From Martinezella lusitana (GTDB lineage Bacteria > Pseudomonadota > Alphaproteobacteria > Rhizobiales > Rhizobiaceae): a DNA stretch of 64,000 bases. Positions 33,947-43,006 of the stretch are shown here, piece by piece. The stretch lies in the NCBI RefSeq assembly GCF_010668395.1, contig NZ_WUEY01000025.1:1-64000 (forward strand), read 5' to 3'. Made by a program: the position numbers and the translations under genes. The stretch's first letter is position 1, and each line of letters begins with the position of its first letter. The notes under the pieces are model-generated. The model made no database searches, was not told the origin of the DNA, and was given only the letters and a program-made list of their open reading frames with translations.

Positions 33947-35464
33947 ATGGATTTCACGCCTCACGGAAAACATCTGATTGCAGGTGAATGGCTTGAGGGC
34001 GAGGGGCATTTTCCCTCCGTGCCGGCGCATGGCCGGCCGCATGATTTTTCCATCGGCACGGTGGAGCTGGTTGCCCGTGCCTGCGAGGCGGCGGAAGACG
34101 CTTTCTGGAGCTATGGCTATTCGACACGCGGCACGCGCGCAGCCTTCCTGCATGTCATCGCGGAGGAGATCGAGGCGCGGGGCGCAACCATTACCATGAT
34201 CGGCAGCCAGGAAACCGGCCTGCCGGAAGCGCGCCTAGAAGGTGAGCGCGGCCGAACGGTCGGCCAGTTGCGTCTGTTTGCCGATCATATCGAAAAGGGC
34301 GACTATCTCGATCGGCGCTTCGATGCGGCTTTGCCGGATCGCAAGCCGGCGCCGCGCCCGGACATCCGACTGCTTCAGCGGCCCATCGGTCCGGTCGCGG
34401 TCTTTGGTGCGTCCAATTTTCCGCTCGCCTTCTCGACGGCAGGCGGCGACACGGCAGCGGCCCTTGCGTCCGGTTGCCCGGTCGTGGTCAAGGGACACTC
34501 CGCCCATCCCGGTACCGGCGAAATTGTAGCGGAGGCGATCGATGCTGCCATCCGCAAGACGGGCATGCATCCCGGGGTCTTCTCGCTGATCCAGGGCGGC
34601 AGCCGCGAGGTCGGCCACGCTCTCGTACAGCATCCGATGATCAAGGCAGTCGGCTTCACCGGTTCGCTTGCGGGCGGTCGTGCATTGTTCGATCTTTGCG
34701 CCGCGCGGCCGGAGCCTATTCCATTTTTCGGCGAGCTTGGTTCGGTGAACCCGATGTTCGTGCTTCCGCACGCCATGCACGCGCGCGCGGAAGCCATGGG
34801 GCAGGGCTGGGCAGGGTCGCTGGCGATGGGCGCCGGTCAGTTCTGCACCAATCCCGGCATCGCGGTGGTATTGGATGGCGCCGATGCCGACCGCTTCGTA
34901 AAGGCGACAGTCGAGACGCTTGCCGGAATGGCGCCGCAAACCATGCTGACCGACGGGATTGCCAGAGCTTATCGCGCCGGCCAGCAGCGCTTGGCGTCCC
35001 GCGACGGGATCAGGCCTCTCCTCGTCACCGAGCAATCCGGGCGCAGCGCCGCCCCCAACCTGTTCGAAACGACGGCAGCGGCCTTCCTTGCAGATCATCT
35101 GCTGGGAGAGGAAGTGTTCGGTCCGCTTGGGCTTGTGGTGCGTGTCGGCTCACTCGATGAAATGGAAAGGCTAGCCCGTGGCTTCGCCGGTCAGTTGACC
35201 GTGACCCTGCATATGGATGGAGACGATATCGCCGCGGCGCGCCGTCTTCTGGCGGTGCTGGAGCGCAAGGCCGGGCGCGTGTTGGTCAATGGCTTCCCGA
35301 CCGGCGTCGAGGTGGTGGATTCCATGGTTCACGGCGGCCCTTATCCGGCATCGACGAATTTTGGCGCGACCAGCGTCGGCACCTTGTCGATCCGGCGTTT
35401 CCTGCGCCCGGTATCCTATCAGAACATGCCGGCCGGGCTGCTTTCCGGCGACCTTGCGGACTGA
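33947..35464 (+). CDS. aldehyde dehydrogenase, probable alpha-ketoglutarate semialdehyde dehydrogenase
   Basis: 505 aa. The NADP-dependent ALDH core is complete: the Asn/Lys region VAVFGASNFPLAFSTAGGDTAAALASGCPVVVKGHSAHPGT, the coenzyme glycine motif VGFTGSLAGGRALFDL, the catalytic Glu FFGELGSVNPMF, and the nucleophile in GQFCTNPGIAVV. The variant N-terminal sequence and 505-aa length fit the alpha-ketoglutarate semialdehyde dehydrogenases of hydroxyproline and sugar-acid pathways, giving alpha-ketoglutarate. It follows the reductase's divergent promoter, so it is the second catabolic unit of the cluster. Confidence 0.88.
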   Translation: MDFTPHGKHLIAGEWLEGEGHFPSVPAHGRPHDFSIGTVELVARACEAAEDAFWSYGYSTRGTRAAFLHVIAEEIEARGATITMIGSQETGLPEARLEGERGRTVGQLRLFADHIEKGDYLDRRFDAALPDRKPAPRPDIRLLQRPIGPVAVFGASNFPLAFSTAGGDTAAALASGCPVVVKGHSAHPGTGEIVAEAIDAAIRKTGMHPGVFSLIQGGSREVGHALVQHPMIKAVGFTGSLAGGRALFDLCAARPEPIPFFGELGSVNPMFVLPHAMHARAEAMGQGWAGSLAMGAGQFCTNPGIAVVLDGADADRFVKATVETLAGMAPQTMLTDGIARAYRAGQQRLASRDGIRPLLVTEQSGRSAAPNLFETTAAAFLADHLLGEEVFGPLGLVVRVGSLDEMERLARGFAGQLTVTLHMDGDDIAAARRLLAVLERKAGRVLVNGFPTGVEVVDSMVHGGPYPASTNFGATSVGTLSIRRFLRPVSYQNMPAGLLSGDLAD

Positions 35465-35601
35465 TCGTCTCTTCTGAACGACATCGCTATCGCGCGCGAA
35501 CATCGCCGGCGACCGGTTGGCGATGGGGCGGGTGTTGCCTCTTTACCGGCGCGAAGAGGCAAACCGTTGCTCGCAGGCGTTTGGTGCGATGAAATTCTTT
35601 T

Positions 35602-35620
35602 TGTATACTATATGTATTTT
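35602..35620. promoter_or_regulatory. GntR operator-like element upstream of the ABC transporter
   Basis: Reading on the minus strand: AAATACATATAGTATACAA, 17/19 identical to the element at 33862. It lies 79-97 bp before the solute-binding protein start. Confidence 0.6.
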
Positions 35621-35698
35621 CAGTTTGATTTACGTCGGCAAAAAGCGTTTATTGGCCGCGGCCGCAAATGGCCGACCAAACTGGGAGAACAAATTCTA

Positions 35699-36505
35699 AT
35701 GAAAAATATGGTCATCGCATTTGGCCTTCTGGCCGCCGCTTCGGTCATCTCGCCGGCCAAGGCCGACAAGCTGGACGACATTATCTCTTCGGGAACGCTG
35801 CGTTGCGCCGTCGTGCTGGACTTCCCGCCCATGGGCTCGCGCGACGAGAACAACAATCCGATTGGTTTCGACGTCGACTATTGCAACGATCTTGCCAAGG
35901 CGCTCGGCGTCACCGCCGAAATCGTCGAAACGCCGTTTCCCGAGCGCATTCCGGCCCTGATGTCCGGCCGCGTGGACGTGGGCGTTGCATCGACCTCGGA
36001 TACGCTGGAACGTGCCAAGACCGTGGGCATGACCATTCCCTATTTCGCCTTCGAAATGGCCGTCACCTCCAACGACAAATCGGGCATCAAGTCCTTCGAC
36101 AATATGAAGGGCAAGACCGTCGGCGCGACCGCCGGCACCTTTGAGGCGATCGCACTCGAAAAGCAGGTCAAGGAGTGGGGCACCGGAGAGTTCCGTCCCT
36201 ATCAGACGCAGGCCGACGTGTTCCTGGCGCTGAGCCAGGGCCAGCTCGATGCGACCGTTTCCACCTCGACCGTTGCCCAGGCGACCGTCAAGTCCGGAAA
36301 GTTCCCCGGCGTCTCCGTCGTCGGCAAGGCGCCGTTCCAGACGGACTATGTCGCGCTTTTCACCAACCGCGAAGAATACGGCCTCATCAATTATCTCAAC
36401 CTGTTCATCAATCAGCAGGTCCGCACGGGCCGCTATGCCGAACTCTATGAAAAGTGGGTCGGCGGTGCCCTGCCGGCACTGACGGTAAACGGCGTCTATC
36501 GCTAG
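35699..36505 (+). CDS. polar amino-acid ABC transporter solute-binding protein
   Basis: 268 aa, start at 35699 (MKNMVIAFGLLAAASVISPAKAD), with a Sec signal cleaved near AKAD. It is a family 3 extracellular solute-binding protein: LRCAVVLDFPPMGSRDENNNPIGFDVDYCNDLAKALG, then FPERIPALMSGRVDVGVASTSDTLER. The Arg/Asp ligand clamp for an alpha-amino acid is in the expected positions. It is the first gene of a complete four-gene importer within the hydroxyproline cluster, so hydroxyproline or a related amino acid is the likely cargo. A ribosome site (GGGAGAAC) precedes the ATG. Confidence 0.92.
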   Translation: MKNMVIAFGLLAAASVISPAKADKLDDIISSGTLRCAVVLDFPPMGSRDENNNPIGFDVDYCNDLAKALGVTAEIVETPFPERIPALMSGRVDVGVASTSDTLERAKTVGMTIPYFAFEMAVTSNDKSGIKSFDNMKGKTVGATAGTFEAIALEKQVKEWGTGEFRPYQTQADVFLALSQGQLDATVSTSTVAQATVKSGKFPGVSVVGKAPFQTDYVALFTNREEYGLINYLNLFINQQVRTGRYAELYEKWVGGALPALTVNGVYR

Positions 36506-36575
36506 TCGGATCGCTCTCAACGACGGCGTGGCCATGATGGCCGCGCCGTTTGACCTTTCCGAAAGGTGGACGTTC

Positions 36576-37241
36576 ATGTTCAGCTACACCTTCCACTGGA
36601 ACCAGGCCTTCAAGGTATTGCCGCAGCTGCTCGATGGCGCGGTCGTAACCCTGCAGATCGCGATCCTGTCCATGGCGGTCGGACTTGCCTTTGCCATCGC
36701 GCTTACGCTCTTCAGGCTTTCCGGTAGCCGCCTGCTTTCCGGTATCGCCTCGATCTGGGTGGAGGTCGCCCGCAACACGCCGGCCCTTTTCCAGATCTAC
36801 ATGGCACATTTCGGGCTCGGCAATTTCGGGATCCACCTCAGCCCCTATACGGCGCTGCTGGCCGGCATCGCCTTCAACAATGCCGGATATCTCGCTGAAA
36901 ACTTCCGTGGCGCCCTCAAGGCGATCCCCGATACGCAGACGCGCGCCGGCCGCTCTCTGGGAATGACCTCGCTTCAAGCCTTTCGGCTGATCGTCATGCC
37001 GCAGATGCTTCGTATCGCCTTCCTGCCCGTCACCAACCAGATGGTCTGGGCGATCCTGATGACCTCGCTCGGCGTCACCGTCGGCATGAGCACCGACCTT
37101 GCCGGCGTCACGCAGGAATTGAACGCGCGTTCGTTCCGAACCTTCGAGTTTTTCGCGCTGGCCGCCGTGATCTATTACCTGATCGCCAAGCTCGTCACGC
37201 TTGCTGCCCGGCTCGCCGCCTGGCGCATGTTCCGCTATTGA
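36576..37241 (+). CDS. amino-acid ABC transporter permease (HisMQ family), first subunit
   Basis: 221 aa, start at 36576 (MFSYTFHWNQAFKVL). Five or so TM helices, with the EAA loop (NFRGALKAIPDTQTRAGRSLGMTSLQAFRLIVMPQMLRIAFLP) that docks the ATPase. HisM/GlnP type. It is followed 12 bp later by a second, related permease, so the membrane domain is a heterodimer. Confidence 0.92.
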   Translation: MFSYTFHWNQAFKVLPQLLDGAVVTLQIAILSMAVGLAFAIALTLFRLSGSRLLSGIASIWVEVARNTPALFQIYMAHFGLGNFGIHLSPYTALLAGIAFNNAGYLAENFRGALKAIPDTQTRAGRSLGMTSLQAFRLIVMPQMLRIAFLPVTNQMVWAILMTSLGVTVGMSTDLAGVTQELNARSFRTFEFFALAAVIYYLIAKLVTLAARLAAWRMFRY

Positions 37242-37253
37242 AAGAGGTGAGAG

Positions 37254-37907
37254 ATGTTCGATACTGCCCTCACCTGGAATGACCTCCTCTTCCTTGCCAA
37301 AGGGGCCTGGATGACGCTCGTGGTCACCGGGGTATCCGTTGCGACCGGCACGATCCTCGGGGTTGTCTTCGGGGTGATCCGCGTCCAGGCTGGTTCCATC
37401 TGGTCGGCGCCGCTGACCTTCATACTCGATGTGTTTCGGTCCGTACCGCTGCTCATTCAGCTGGTTCTCGGCAATGCGCTGCAGGCCATACTGAAGCTCG
37501 GCTGGGCACCGTTCACCACGTCCTGCGTGGTGTTGTCGCTTTATACGGCTGCTTACTGCACCGAGATCGTGCGTGGCGGCATCGCCGCCGTACCGCCCAA
37601 TACCCGCCGCGCCGCCCGCTCGCTCGGCATGAGCTGGCGGCAGGACATGTGCTATATCGTGGCGCCGCTCGCAACGCGCGTGGCGCTTCCTTCGTGGATC
37701 GGTCTTTCGCTCGGAGTCATGAAGGATTCCGCCCTGGTCCTGTGGCTGGGATTGATCGAACTCCTGCGCGCCTCGCAGGTTCTCGTCACCCGCCTGCACG
37801 AGCCGCTGCTGATCCTGACGATCTGCGGCGTGATCTACTTCATCATCAGCTTCCCGATCGCCCGCCTCGGCGGTTATCTCGAAAAACGGTGGTCCCCCAA
37901 TGATTGA
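37254..37907 (+). CDS. amino-acid ABC transporter permease, second subunit
   Basis: 217 aa. Same family as the preceding permease, with EAA loop IVRGGIAAVPPNTRRAARSLGMSWRQDMCYIVAPLATRVALPS. Its last codons overlap the ATPase start by 8 bp. Together the two permeases form the translocation path of the importer. Confidence 0.92.
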   Translation: MFDTALTWNDLLFLAKGAWMTLVVTGVSVATGTILGVVFGVIRVQAGSIWSAPLTFILDVFRSVPLLIQLVLGNALQAILKLGWAPFTTSCVVLSLYTAAYCTEIVRGGIAAVPPNTRRAARSLGMSWRQDMCYIVAPLATRVALPSWIGLSLGVMKDSALVLWLGLIELLRASQVLVTRLHEPLLILTICGVIYFIISFPIARLGGYLEKRWSPND

Positions 37908-38622
37908 GATCGAAAATGTCCGCAAGTCCTTCGGCCCGCTCGAAGTGCTGAAGGGGATCAACCTCACCGTCAACAAGGGCGAGGTGGTCACCATCATAGG
38001 CGGGTCGGGATCCGGCAAGTCGACACTTCTGACCTGCATCAACGGTCTTGAACCCATCGATTCCGGGCGGATCCGCATCGACGGGACGGAGGTGCACGCC
38101 AAATCGACGGATCTCAACAAGTTGCGCCGCAAGGTCGGCATCGTTTTCCAGCAATGGAATGCGTTCCCGCATCTGACCGTGCTCGAAAACGTCATGCTTG
38201 CGCCGCGCAAGGTGCTCGGCCTCGGTCGGCAGCAGGCCGAGGAAATGGCGGTCAAGCAACTCACCCATGTCGGACTTGCCGAAAAACTCTCGGTCTATCC
38301 GGCGCGCATGTCGGGCGGCCAGCAGCAACGCATGGCGATTGCAAGGGCGCTTGCCATGTCGCCGGAATACATGTTGTTTGATGAGGTGACGTCGGCGCTC
38401 GATCCCATGCTTGTCGGCGAGGTGCTTGATACGCTGAAGATGCTGGCGGAGGAGGGAATGACCATGATCTGCGTGACGCATGAAATGGCGTTCGCCCGCG
38501 ATGTCTCGGATCGCGTCGCCTATTTCCATCAGGGCGTGATGGCCGAAATCGGCAAGCCGGAACAGATCTTCGGGGCGCCGCAACATCCCGAAACGCAGAA
38601 ATTTCTTTCGAGCGTACGTTGA
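37900..38622 (+). CDS. amino-acid ABC transporter ATP-binding protein
   Basis: 240 aa GlnQ/HisP-type ATPase. Walker A GGSGSGKSTLLTCINGLE, Q-loop VGIVFQQWNAFPH, signature MSGGQQQRMAIARALA, Walker B MLFDEVTSALDPM, switch His CVTHEM. It overlaps the permease gene (8 bp) and the D-amino-acid dehydrogenase (4 bp, ATGA), so uptake and the first catabolic step are translationally coupled. Confidence 0.95.
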   Translation: MIEIENVRKSFGPLEVLKGINLTVNKGEVVTIIGGSGSGKSTLLTCINGLEPIDSGRIRIDGTEVHAKSTDLNKLRRKVGIVFQQWNAFPHLTVLENVMLAPRKVLGLGRQQAEEMAVKQLTHVGLAEKLSVYPARMSGGQQQRMAIARALAMSPEYMLFDEVTSALDPMLVGEVLDTLKMLAEEGMTMICVTHEMAFARDVSDRVAYFHQGVMAEIGKPEQIFGAPQHPETQKFLSSVR

Positions 38623-39863
38623 TGACGAGACAGGACGTTATTGTCATCGGAGCTGGCGTCGTCGGCCTTTCCGCCGCGATCGCGGCTCAGTCGCGCGGCC
38701 TCGCCGTCGTCGTCGTCGATCGCGAGGGACCGGCTGCCGGCGCCTCCGCCGGCAATGCCGGTGCCTTCGCCTTCACGGACATCCTGCCGCTTGCCTCTCC
38801 CGGTATCCTCAAGAAGGCACCGAAATGGCTGCTCGATCCGCTTGGGCCGCTGTCGGTGCCGCCGGCCTATGCGCTACAGATCGCGCCCTGGATGTTTCGG
38901 TTCTGGCGGGCCTGCCAGCCGTCGCGCGTTGCCCATTCCACGGCAGCCCAGACAAGCCTGATGGATCTTTCCAAGGCGGAGCTGGAACCTTTCCTTGCCG
39001 CGACGGAGACCCTCTCCATGCTTCGCAAGGAGGGCAATCTTCAGGTCTATGAAAGCGAGGCGGAATTCCGGGCATCGCTGCCCGGCTGGGATGTGCGCCG
39101 CAACCACGGCATCGAATTCCAGCATCTGAAGGCCGGCGAGATGGCGGCGATCCAGCCGGGTTTGGCATCGCGCTTCGTGCTCGGCACCTTCACGCCCGGC
39201 TGGTATTCCATCGCTGATCCCAAGCTGTATACGCTGGCGCTGGCTGAACATTTCCGCAGCCGGGGCGGCGTCATCGAGAGGGCGGAGATTTCCGCTCTTC
39301 GCGCCGTCAGCGGCGGGGTCGAGATGATGGCGACCGATGGAAAGCTGCGTCAGGCGGGCAAGATCGTCCTGGCGGCCGGCGCCTTCTCCCATCGTATCGC
39401 CAGGACGCTCGGCGAACGCATTCCGCTTGAAACCGAACGCGGCTACAATACCACGCTTCCGGCCGATGCCTTCGACCTGCGCACGCAGATAACCTTCGGT
39501 GGCCATGGCTTTGTCGTCAGCAAGCTCTCGACCGGTATCCGTGTCGGTGGGGCGGTGGAGCTTGGCGGGTTGGCGCTGCCACCGAACTTTCGTCGGTCCG
39601 AGGCCATGTTGCAGAAGGCACGCGCCTTCCTGACCGGTCTCAAGCCGGATGGAGGAAAGCAATGGATGGGCTTTCGGCCGTCATTGCCTGACAGCCTGCC
39701 TGCCATCGGCCGCGCCAGGACCACGCCGGACGTAATCTATGCCTTCGGTCATGGCCACCTCGGTTTGACCCAGTCCGCAGGGACGGCGCGTCTCGTCGCC
39801 GACCTTCTGACGGGGCGGATGCCGCCGATCGATCTCTCGCCATTCTCGCCGCAACGCTTCTGA
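38619..39863 (+). CDS. FAD-dependent D-amino-acid dehydrogenase (DadA-like), probable D-hydroxyproline dehydrogenase
   Basis: 414 aa. FAD-binding Rossmann GXGXXG motif (DVIVIGAGVVGLSAAIAAQSRGLAVVVVDRE), the DAO-family ASAGNAGAF segment, and C-terminal FGHGHLGLTQSAGTARLVADLL that contacts FAD. Membrane-associated members pass electrons to the respiratory chain. In hydroxyproline catabolism such an enzyme oxidises cis-4-hydroxy-D-proline to pyrroline-4-hydroxy-2-carboxylate, the substrate of the DapA-like deaminase. The ATG overlaps the transporter ATPase stop. It is single-subunit, unlike the three-subunit complexes of some pseudomonads. Confidence 0.88.
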   Translation: MMTRQDVIVIGAGVVGLSAAIAAQSRGLAVVVVDREGPAAGASAGNAGAFAFTDILPLASPGILKKAPKWLLDPLGPLSVPPAYALQIAPWMFRFWRACQPSRVAHSTAAQTSLMDLSKAELEPFLAATETLSMLRKEGNLQVYESEAEFRASLPGWDVRRNHGIEFQHLKAGEMAAIQPGLASRFVLGTFTPGWYSIADPKLYTLALAEHFRSRGGVIERAEISALRAVSGGVEMMATDGKLRQAGKIVLAAGAFSHRIARTLGERIPLETERGYNTTLPADAFDLRTQITFGGHGFVVSKLSTGIRVGGAVELGGLALPPNFRRSEAMLQKARAFLTGLKPDGGKQWMGFRPSLPDSLPAIGRARTTPDVIYAFGHGHLGLTQSAGTARLVADLLTGRMPPIDLSPFSPQRF

Positions 39864-39906
39864 CAGAAACGGATACCGCCATGCACGCTTTTCGGCATCG
39901 GCGATC

Positions 39907-41625
39907 ATGACCCTCTGGCATATGGATGATAGTCACATGAACGACACGGCATTTGCGCGCAGCATCATGAGCGGCACGGCAGAGGGCCGGGTCGTTGCAA
40001 CGCGGGAAGCGTTGAGCTTCTGGGGCGGGGTCGATCCCGCCACGGCCAAGGTCATCGATATCCATCATCCTCTGCACGGCGAATGTCTTACCGGCGCGGT
40101 GCTGATGATGCCGTCGAGCCGAGGCTCCTGCACCGGTTCCGGCGTGCTGCTTGATCTCGCGCTGACCGGTCGTGCGCCGGCTGCCTTGGTCTTTTGTGAA
40201 GATGAGGATGTGCTGACGCTCGGCGCCCTCGTTGCTGCGGAGATGTTCGGCCGGCAGTTGCCGGTGGTGCGTCTGCGTCCGGACGTCTTTGCCAGGCTGT
40301 CACAGGCAAAGACCCTTCGGATCGAGGCGACAGCCATCGTCGCGGACGGACAGACGACGCCTCTTCTCCCGCCCGCCACCTCGGCGCTTTTGCTGACGGC
40401 GGCGGACCGGTCCATGCTGGAGGGCGGCGAAGGCGTTGCGGTTGCCCAGGCCATGCGGATATTGACCGCGATGGCGGCACAGCAAGGTGCCACTTCCCTG
40501 ATCGATGTGACGCAGGGCCATATTGACGGGTGCATCTATGCAAGCCCCGCCAATCTGACCTTTGCGGAAAAGATGGCCGAGCTCGGCGGCCGTGTGCGCA
40601 TGCCGACCACGATGAACGCAATTTCCGTCGATCGCGCCAACTGGCGATCCCAGGGCGTCCCGGAAGCCTTCGGCGATCCGGCTGCACGACTGGCGGACGC
40701 CTATGTGCGCATGGGCTGCCGACCGACCTTTACCTGCTCGCCGTATCTGCTGGAGCGCGCACCGGGCGCCGGAGAGGCGATCGGCTGGTCCGAGTCCAAC
40801 GCCGTCATTTTCGCCAACAGCGTGCTTGGCGCGCGCACCGCAAAGCATCCCGATTTCCTCGACCTCTGTATCGCGTTGACGGGCCGGGCACCGCTTTCAG
40901 GCGTCTATCTGGATGAAAACCGCAGAGCGACCCGCGTCCTCGATGTGGAACTGCCCGAAGCTCGCAACGATGCCTTCTGGCCGCTCATCGGCTATCTCGC
41001 CGGAAAGGCTTCGCCGGATCGCATTCCTTTGCTGCGGGGTCTTGCCGCCGGCAAGCCCTCGCGGGACGACCTGAAGGCGCTCTGCGCCGCCTTCGGCACG
41101 ACGTCTGCGGCTCCCATGCTGCATGTCGAGGGTGTAACGCCGGAGGCGGCCGATGCCGAGCATCCCAACGCGGATCGTCACGTTATTACGCGCGCGGACA
41201 TGGCTGCCGCTTGGGAGATGCTGAACGAAGGACCGGAGGAGGTCGAACTTGTTGCCATCGGCAGCCCGCACGCCTCGCATGCGGAATGTCGTGCGCTTGC
41301 CGATGCGTTTGCGGGCCGGCGCCGCCTGCCGGGAGTGATGGTCATCGTGACGGCGGGACGCGACGTCATTGCCGCTGCCGAGGCGGATGATACGCTGGCA
41401 CGGCTGCGCGACAGCGGGGTGCAGGTCCTGCCCGATCTTTGCTGGTGTTCGATTTCGGAGCCGGTCTTTCCGCCCGGAACGCGCGCGGTCATGACGAATT
41501 CAGGCAAGTATGCGCATTATGGACCAGGTCTCAGCGGCCGTGTCGTGCGCTTCGGCAGTCTCGCTGATTGCGTGGAGGCGGCTATCGCGGGACGTGTTCC
41601 GGCAGGCCTGCCGAAATGGCTCTAA
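39907..41625 (+). CDS. aconitase X fusion protein, probable cis-3-hydroxy-L-proline dehydratase
   Basis: 572 aa (562 if starting at 39937, MNDTAFARSIM). An N-terminal small domain (about residues 20-150; HHPLHGECLTGAVLMMPSSRGSCTGSGVLLDLAL) is the swivelling DUF126-type domain. A large C-terminal DUF521-type domain follows (VTQGHIDGCIYASPANLTFAEKMAELGG; CSPYLLERAPGAGEAIGWSESNAVIFANSVLGART). In many organisms the two are separate genes; here they are fused, small domain first. Aconitase X enzymes use an Fe-S or metal site; those in proline clusters dehydrate cis-3-hydroxy-L-proline to pyrroline-2-carboxylate, the substrate of the reductase at 32775-33812. Confidence 0.82.
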   Translation: MTLWHMDDSHMNDTAFARSIMSGTAEGRVVATREALSFWGGVDPATAKVIDIHHPLHGECLTGAVLMMPSSRGSCTGSGVLLDLALTGRAPAALVFCEDEDVLTLGALVAAEMFGRQLPVVRLRPDVFARLSQAKTLRIEATAIVADGQTTPLLPPATSALLLTAADRSMLEGGEGVAVAQAMRILTAMAAQQGATSLIDVTQGHIDGCIYASPANLTFAEKMAELGGRVRMPTTMNAISVDRANWRSQGVPEAFGDPAARLADAYVRMGCRPTFTCSPYLLERAPGAGEAIGWSESNAVIFANSVLGARTAKHPDFLDLCIALTGRAPLSGVYLDENRRATRVLDVELPEARNDAFWPLIGYLAGKASPDRIPLLRGLAAGKPSRDDLKALCAAFGTTSAAPMLHVEGVTPEAADAEHPNADRHVITRADMAAAWEMLNEGPEEVELVAIGSPHASHAECRALADAFAGRRRLPGVMVIVTAGRDVIAAAEADDTLARLRDSGVQVLPDLCWCSISEPVFPPGTRAVMTNSGKYAHYGPGLSGRVVRFGSLADCVEAAIAGRVPAGLPKWL

Positions 41626-41723
41626 TGGATATGTGCGTCGGGAGCTGATCCGACGCTTGAAGCCGGGATTGCCAGGGACGGAATTCCCGTGAATGCCGTC
41701 CTCCGCGGCAGGTTGGCTTTCCT

Positions 41724-42220
41724 CTAGAGATCCATGGGCCAAGTGTCGGAGAGCCTGTATCCGGCCGGGAAAGGATCATCGGGATCGACCATGAGCTGGT
41801 GCGTGCCGACGATCCATGCGCGGCCTGATATGATCGGGCTGATCGCGGCCGTGCCGTCGAGATCGACGGCGCCGTCGATGCTGCAATGGAATTCCGTGTC
41901 GATGAGCGATGTCCCGACGAACCGGTCGCCGACCTTCATCTGACCCTTTGCATGCAGAACGGCCATGCGCGCCGAGCAGCCGGTGCCGGTCGGCGAGCGG
42001 TCGATCTTGCCGGGACGAATGGCGACGGCGTTCTTTCCCCAGAGAACGAACGTCCTTCATCTGGACCGGATCGGTGATCTGGCAGAAGGAGATGTGGTTT
42101 CAGTCGTTGACGGGGTGGCGAAAGCCGAGGGCATCGAGCAGGGCCGAGACGATTGCGATGGCCGCGCTTCCTTTCGCCCAACAGCCGAGATGCGCGCTTG
42201 CGCGGCGGAAGGAGATCACG
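41724..42220 (-). pseudogene. degraded proline racemase / hydroxyproline epimerase gene
   Basis: On the minus strand the C-terminal half of a proline-racemase-superfamily protein is visible in pieces. GCWAKGSAAIAIVSALLDALGFRHPVND meets a TGA at 42100-42102, then NHISFCQITDPVQMKDV. A frameshift near 42045 leads into WGKNAVAIRPGKIDRSP and TGTGCSARMAVLHAKGQMKVGD, then a normal C-terminus to 41724. The catalytic second-cysteine loop is present (TGTGC). The N-terminal half, with the first catalytic cysteine, is absent. One nonsense codon, one frameshift and a truncation make it non-functional. Confidence 0.82.
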
Positions 42221-42289
42221 ATATTGAGGAGACGTCGCGGCCTTGAAACCGCCGGTCGCCTTCCGCCATTTCCAGGGAATAATGATTGA

Positions 42290-42964
42290 ATGCCTCTCAA
42301 CGTCGATGAGATACCCAATCTGGGAAAGGCGCCGAGCACCTCGGATGTCATCCTGAAGTTCATCCGGGATTCCATCGCCGACGGCTCCCTCGACGAAGGG
42401 GAACCGATCCGTCAGGACGACGTCGCCCGTCTTTTCAACGTCAGCAAGATCCCGGTGCGCGAGGCGCTGAAGCGTCTTGAGGCCGAGGGGCTGGTCGAAT
42501 TCCACCGCAACAGAGGCGCGATCGTCACCAGCGTTTCGGAACCGGAGATCGCGCAGATCTTCGAAGTGCGCGCCATCCTGGAATCGAATGCGCTGCGGCT
42601 TTCAATTCCCTTCATGACGGACAGGACCTTCGGGAAGGCGCAGGCCTATTGCGATGAGTTTGCAAGGGAGGATGATGTCGCGCGCTGGTCGGAGCTCAAC
42701 TGGCAATTTCACAGCTGCCTCTATGAGGACGCGCAGAGACCCTATCTAGTCAGCACGATCCGCTCGGTCAACGACCGGCTCGAGCGCTATTTGCGGGTAC
42801 AGCTCACTCTGTCGCACGGCAAGGAGACGGCCGATCGCGAGCATCGCGAATTGCTGGCGATCTGCAGGACCGGCGATGTGGAACAGGCGGCCGCGTTCCT
42901 GACGGACCACATCATGCAGGCGTGCCGCTCGCTGCTGCACCATCTTCCCGCCAGGCGACGCTGA
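42290..42964 (+). CDS. GntR-family (FCD domain) transcriptional regulator
   Basis: 224 aa. N-terminal winged HTH (FIRDSIADGSLDEGEPIRQDDVARLFNVSKIPVREALKRLEAEGLVEFHRNRG) and C-terminal FCD domain (NWQFHSCLYEDAQRPY, DREHRELLAICRTGD, TDHIMQACRSL) with the metal-binding His residues. It is divergent from the broken racemase gene and convergent with the SDR gene. Whether it still regulates the hydroxyproline genes or formerly controlled the epimerase is unknown. Confidence 0.88.
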   Translation: MPLNVDEIPNLGKAPSTSDVILKFIRDSIADGSLDEGEPIRQDDVARLFNVSKIPVREALKRLEAEGLVEFHRNRGAIVTSVSEPEIAQIFEVRAILESNALRLSIPFMTDRTFGKAQAYCDEFAREDDVARWSELNWQFHSCLYEDAQRPYLVSTIRSVNDRLERYLRVQLTLSHGKETADREHRELLAICRTGDVEQAAAFLTDHIMQACRSLLHHLPARRR

Positions 42965-43006
42965 CGGGAAGGGCGGGGAGTATCCCGCCTCCAGCCATGC
43001 CTGAGC

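Noticed and set aside
36408..38264. 618-codon open frame antisense to the ABC permeases and ATPase
   Set aside because: It lies opposite three clearly identified transporter genes, has arginine/histidine/glutamate-rich low-complexity sequence, and no domain. A GC-rich mirror frame.
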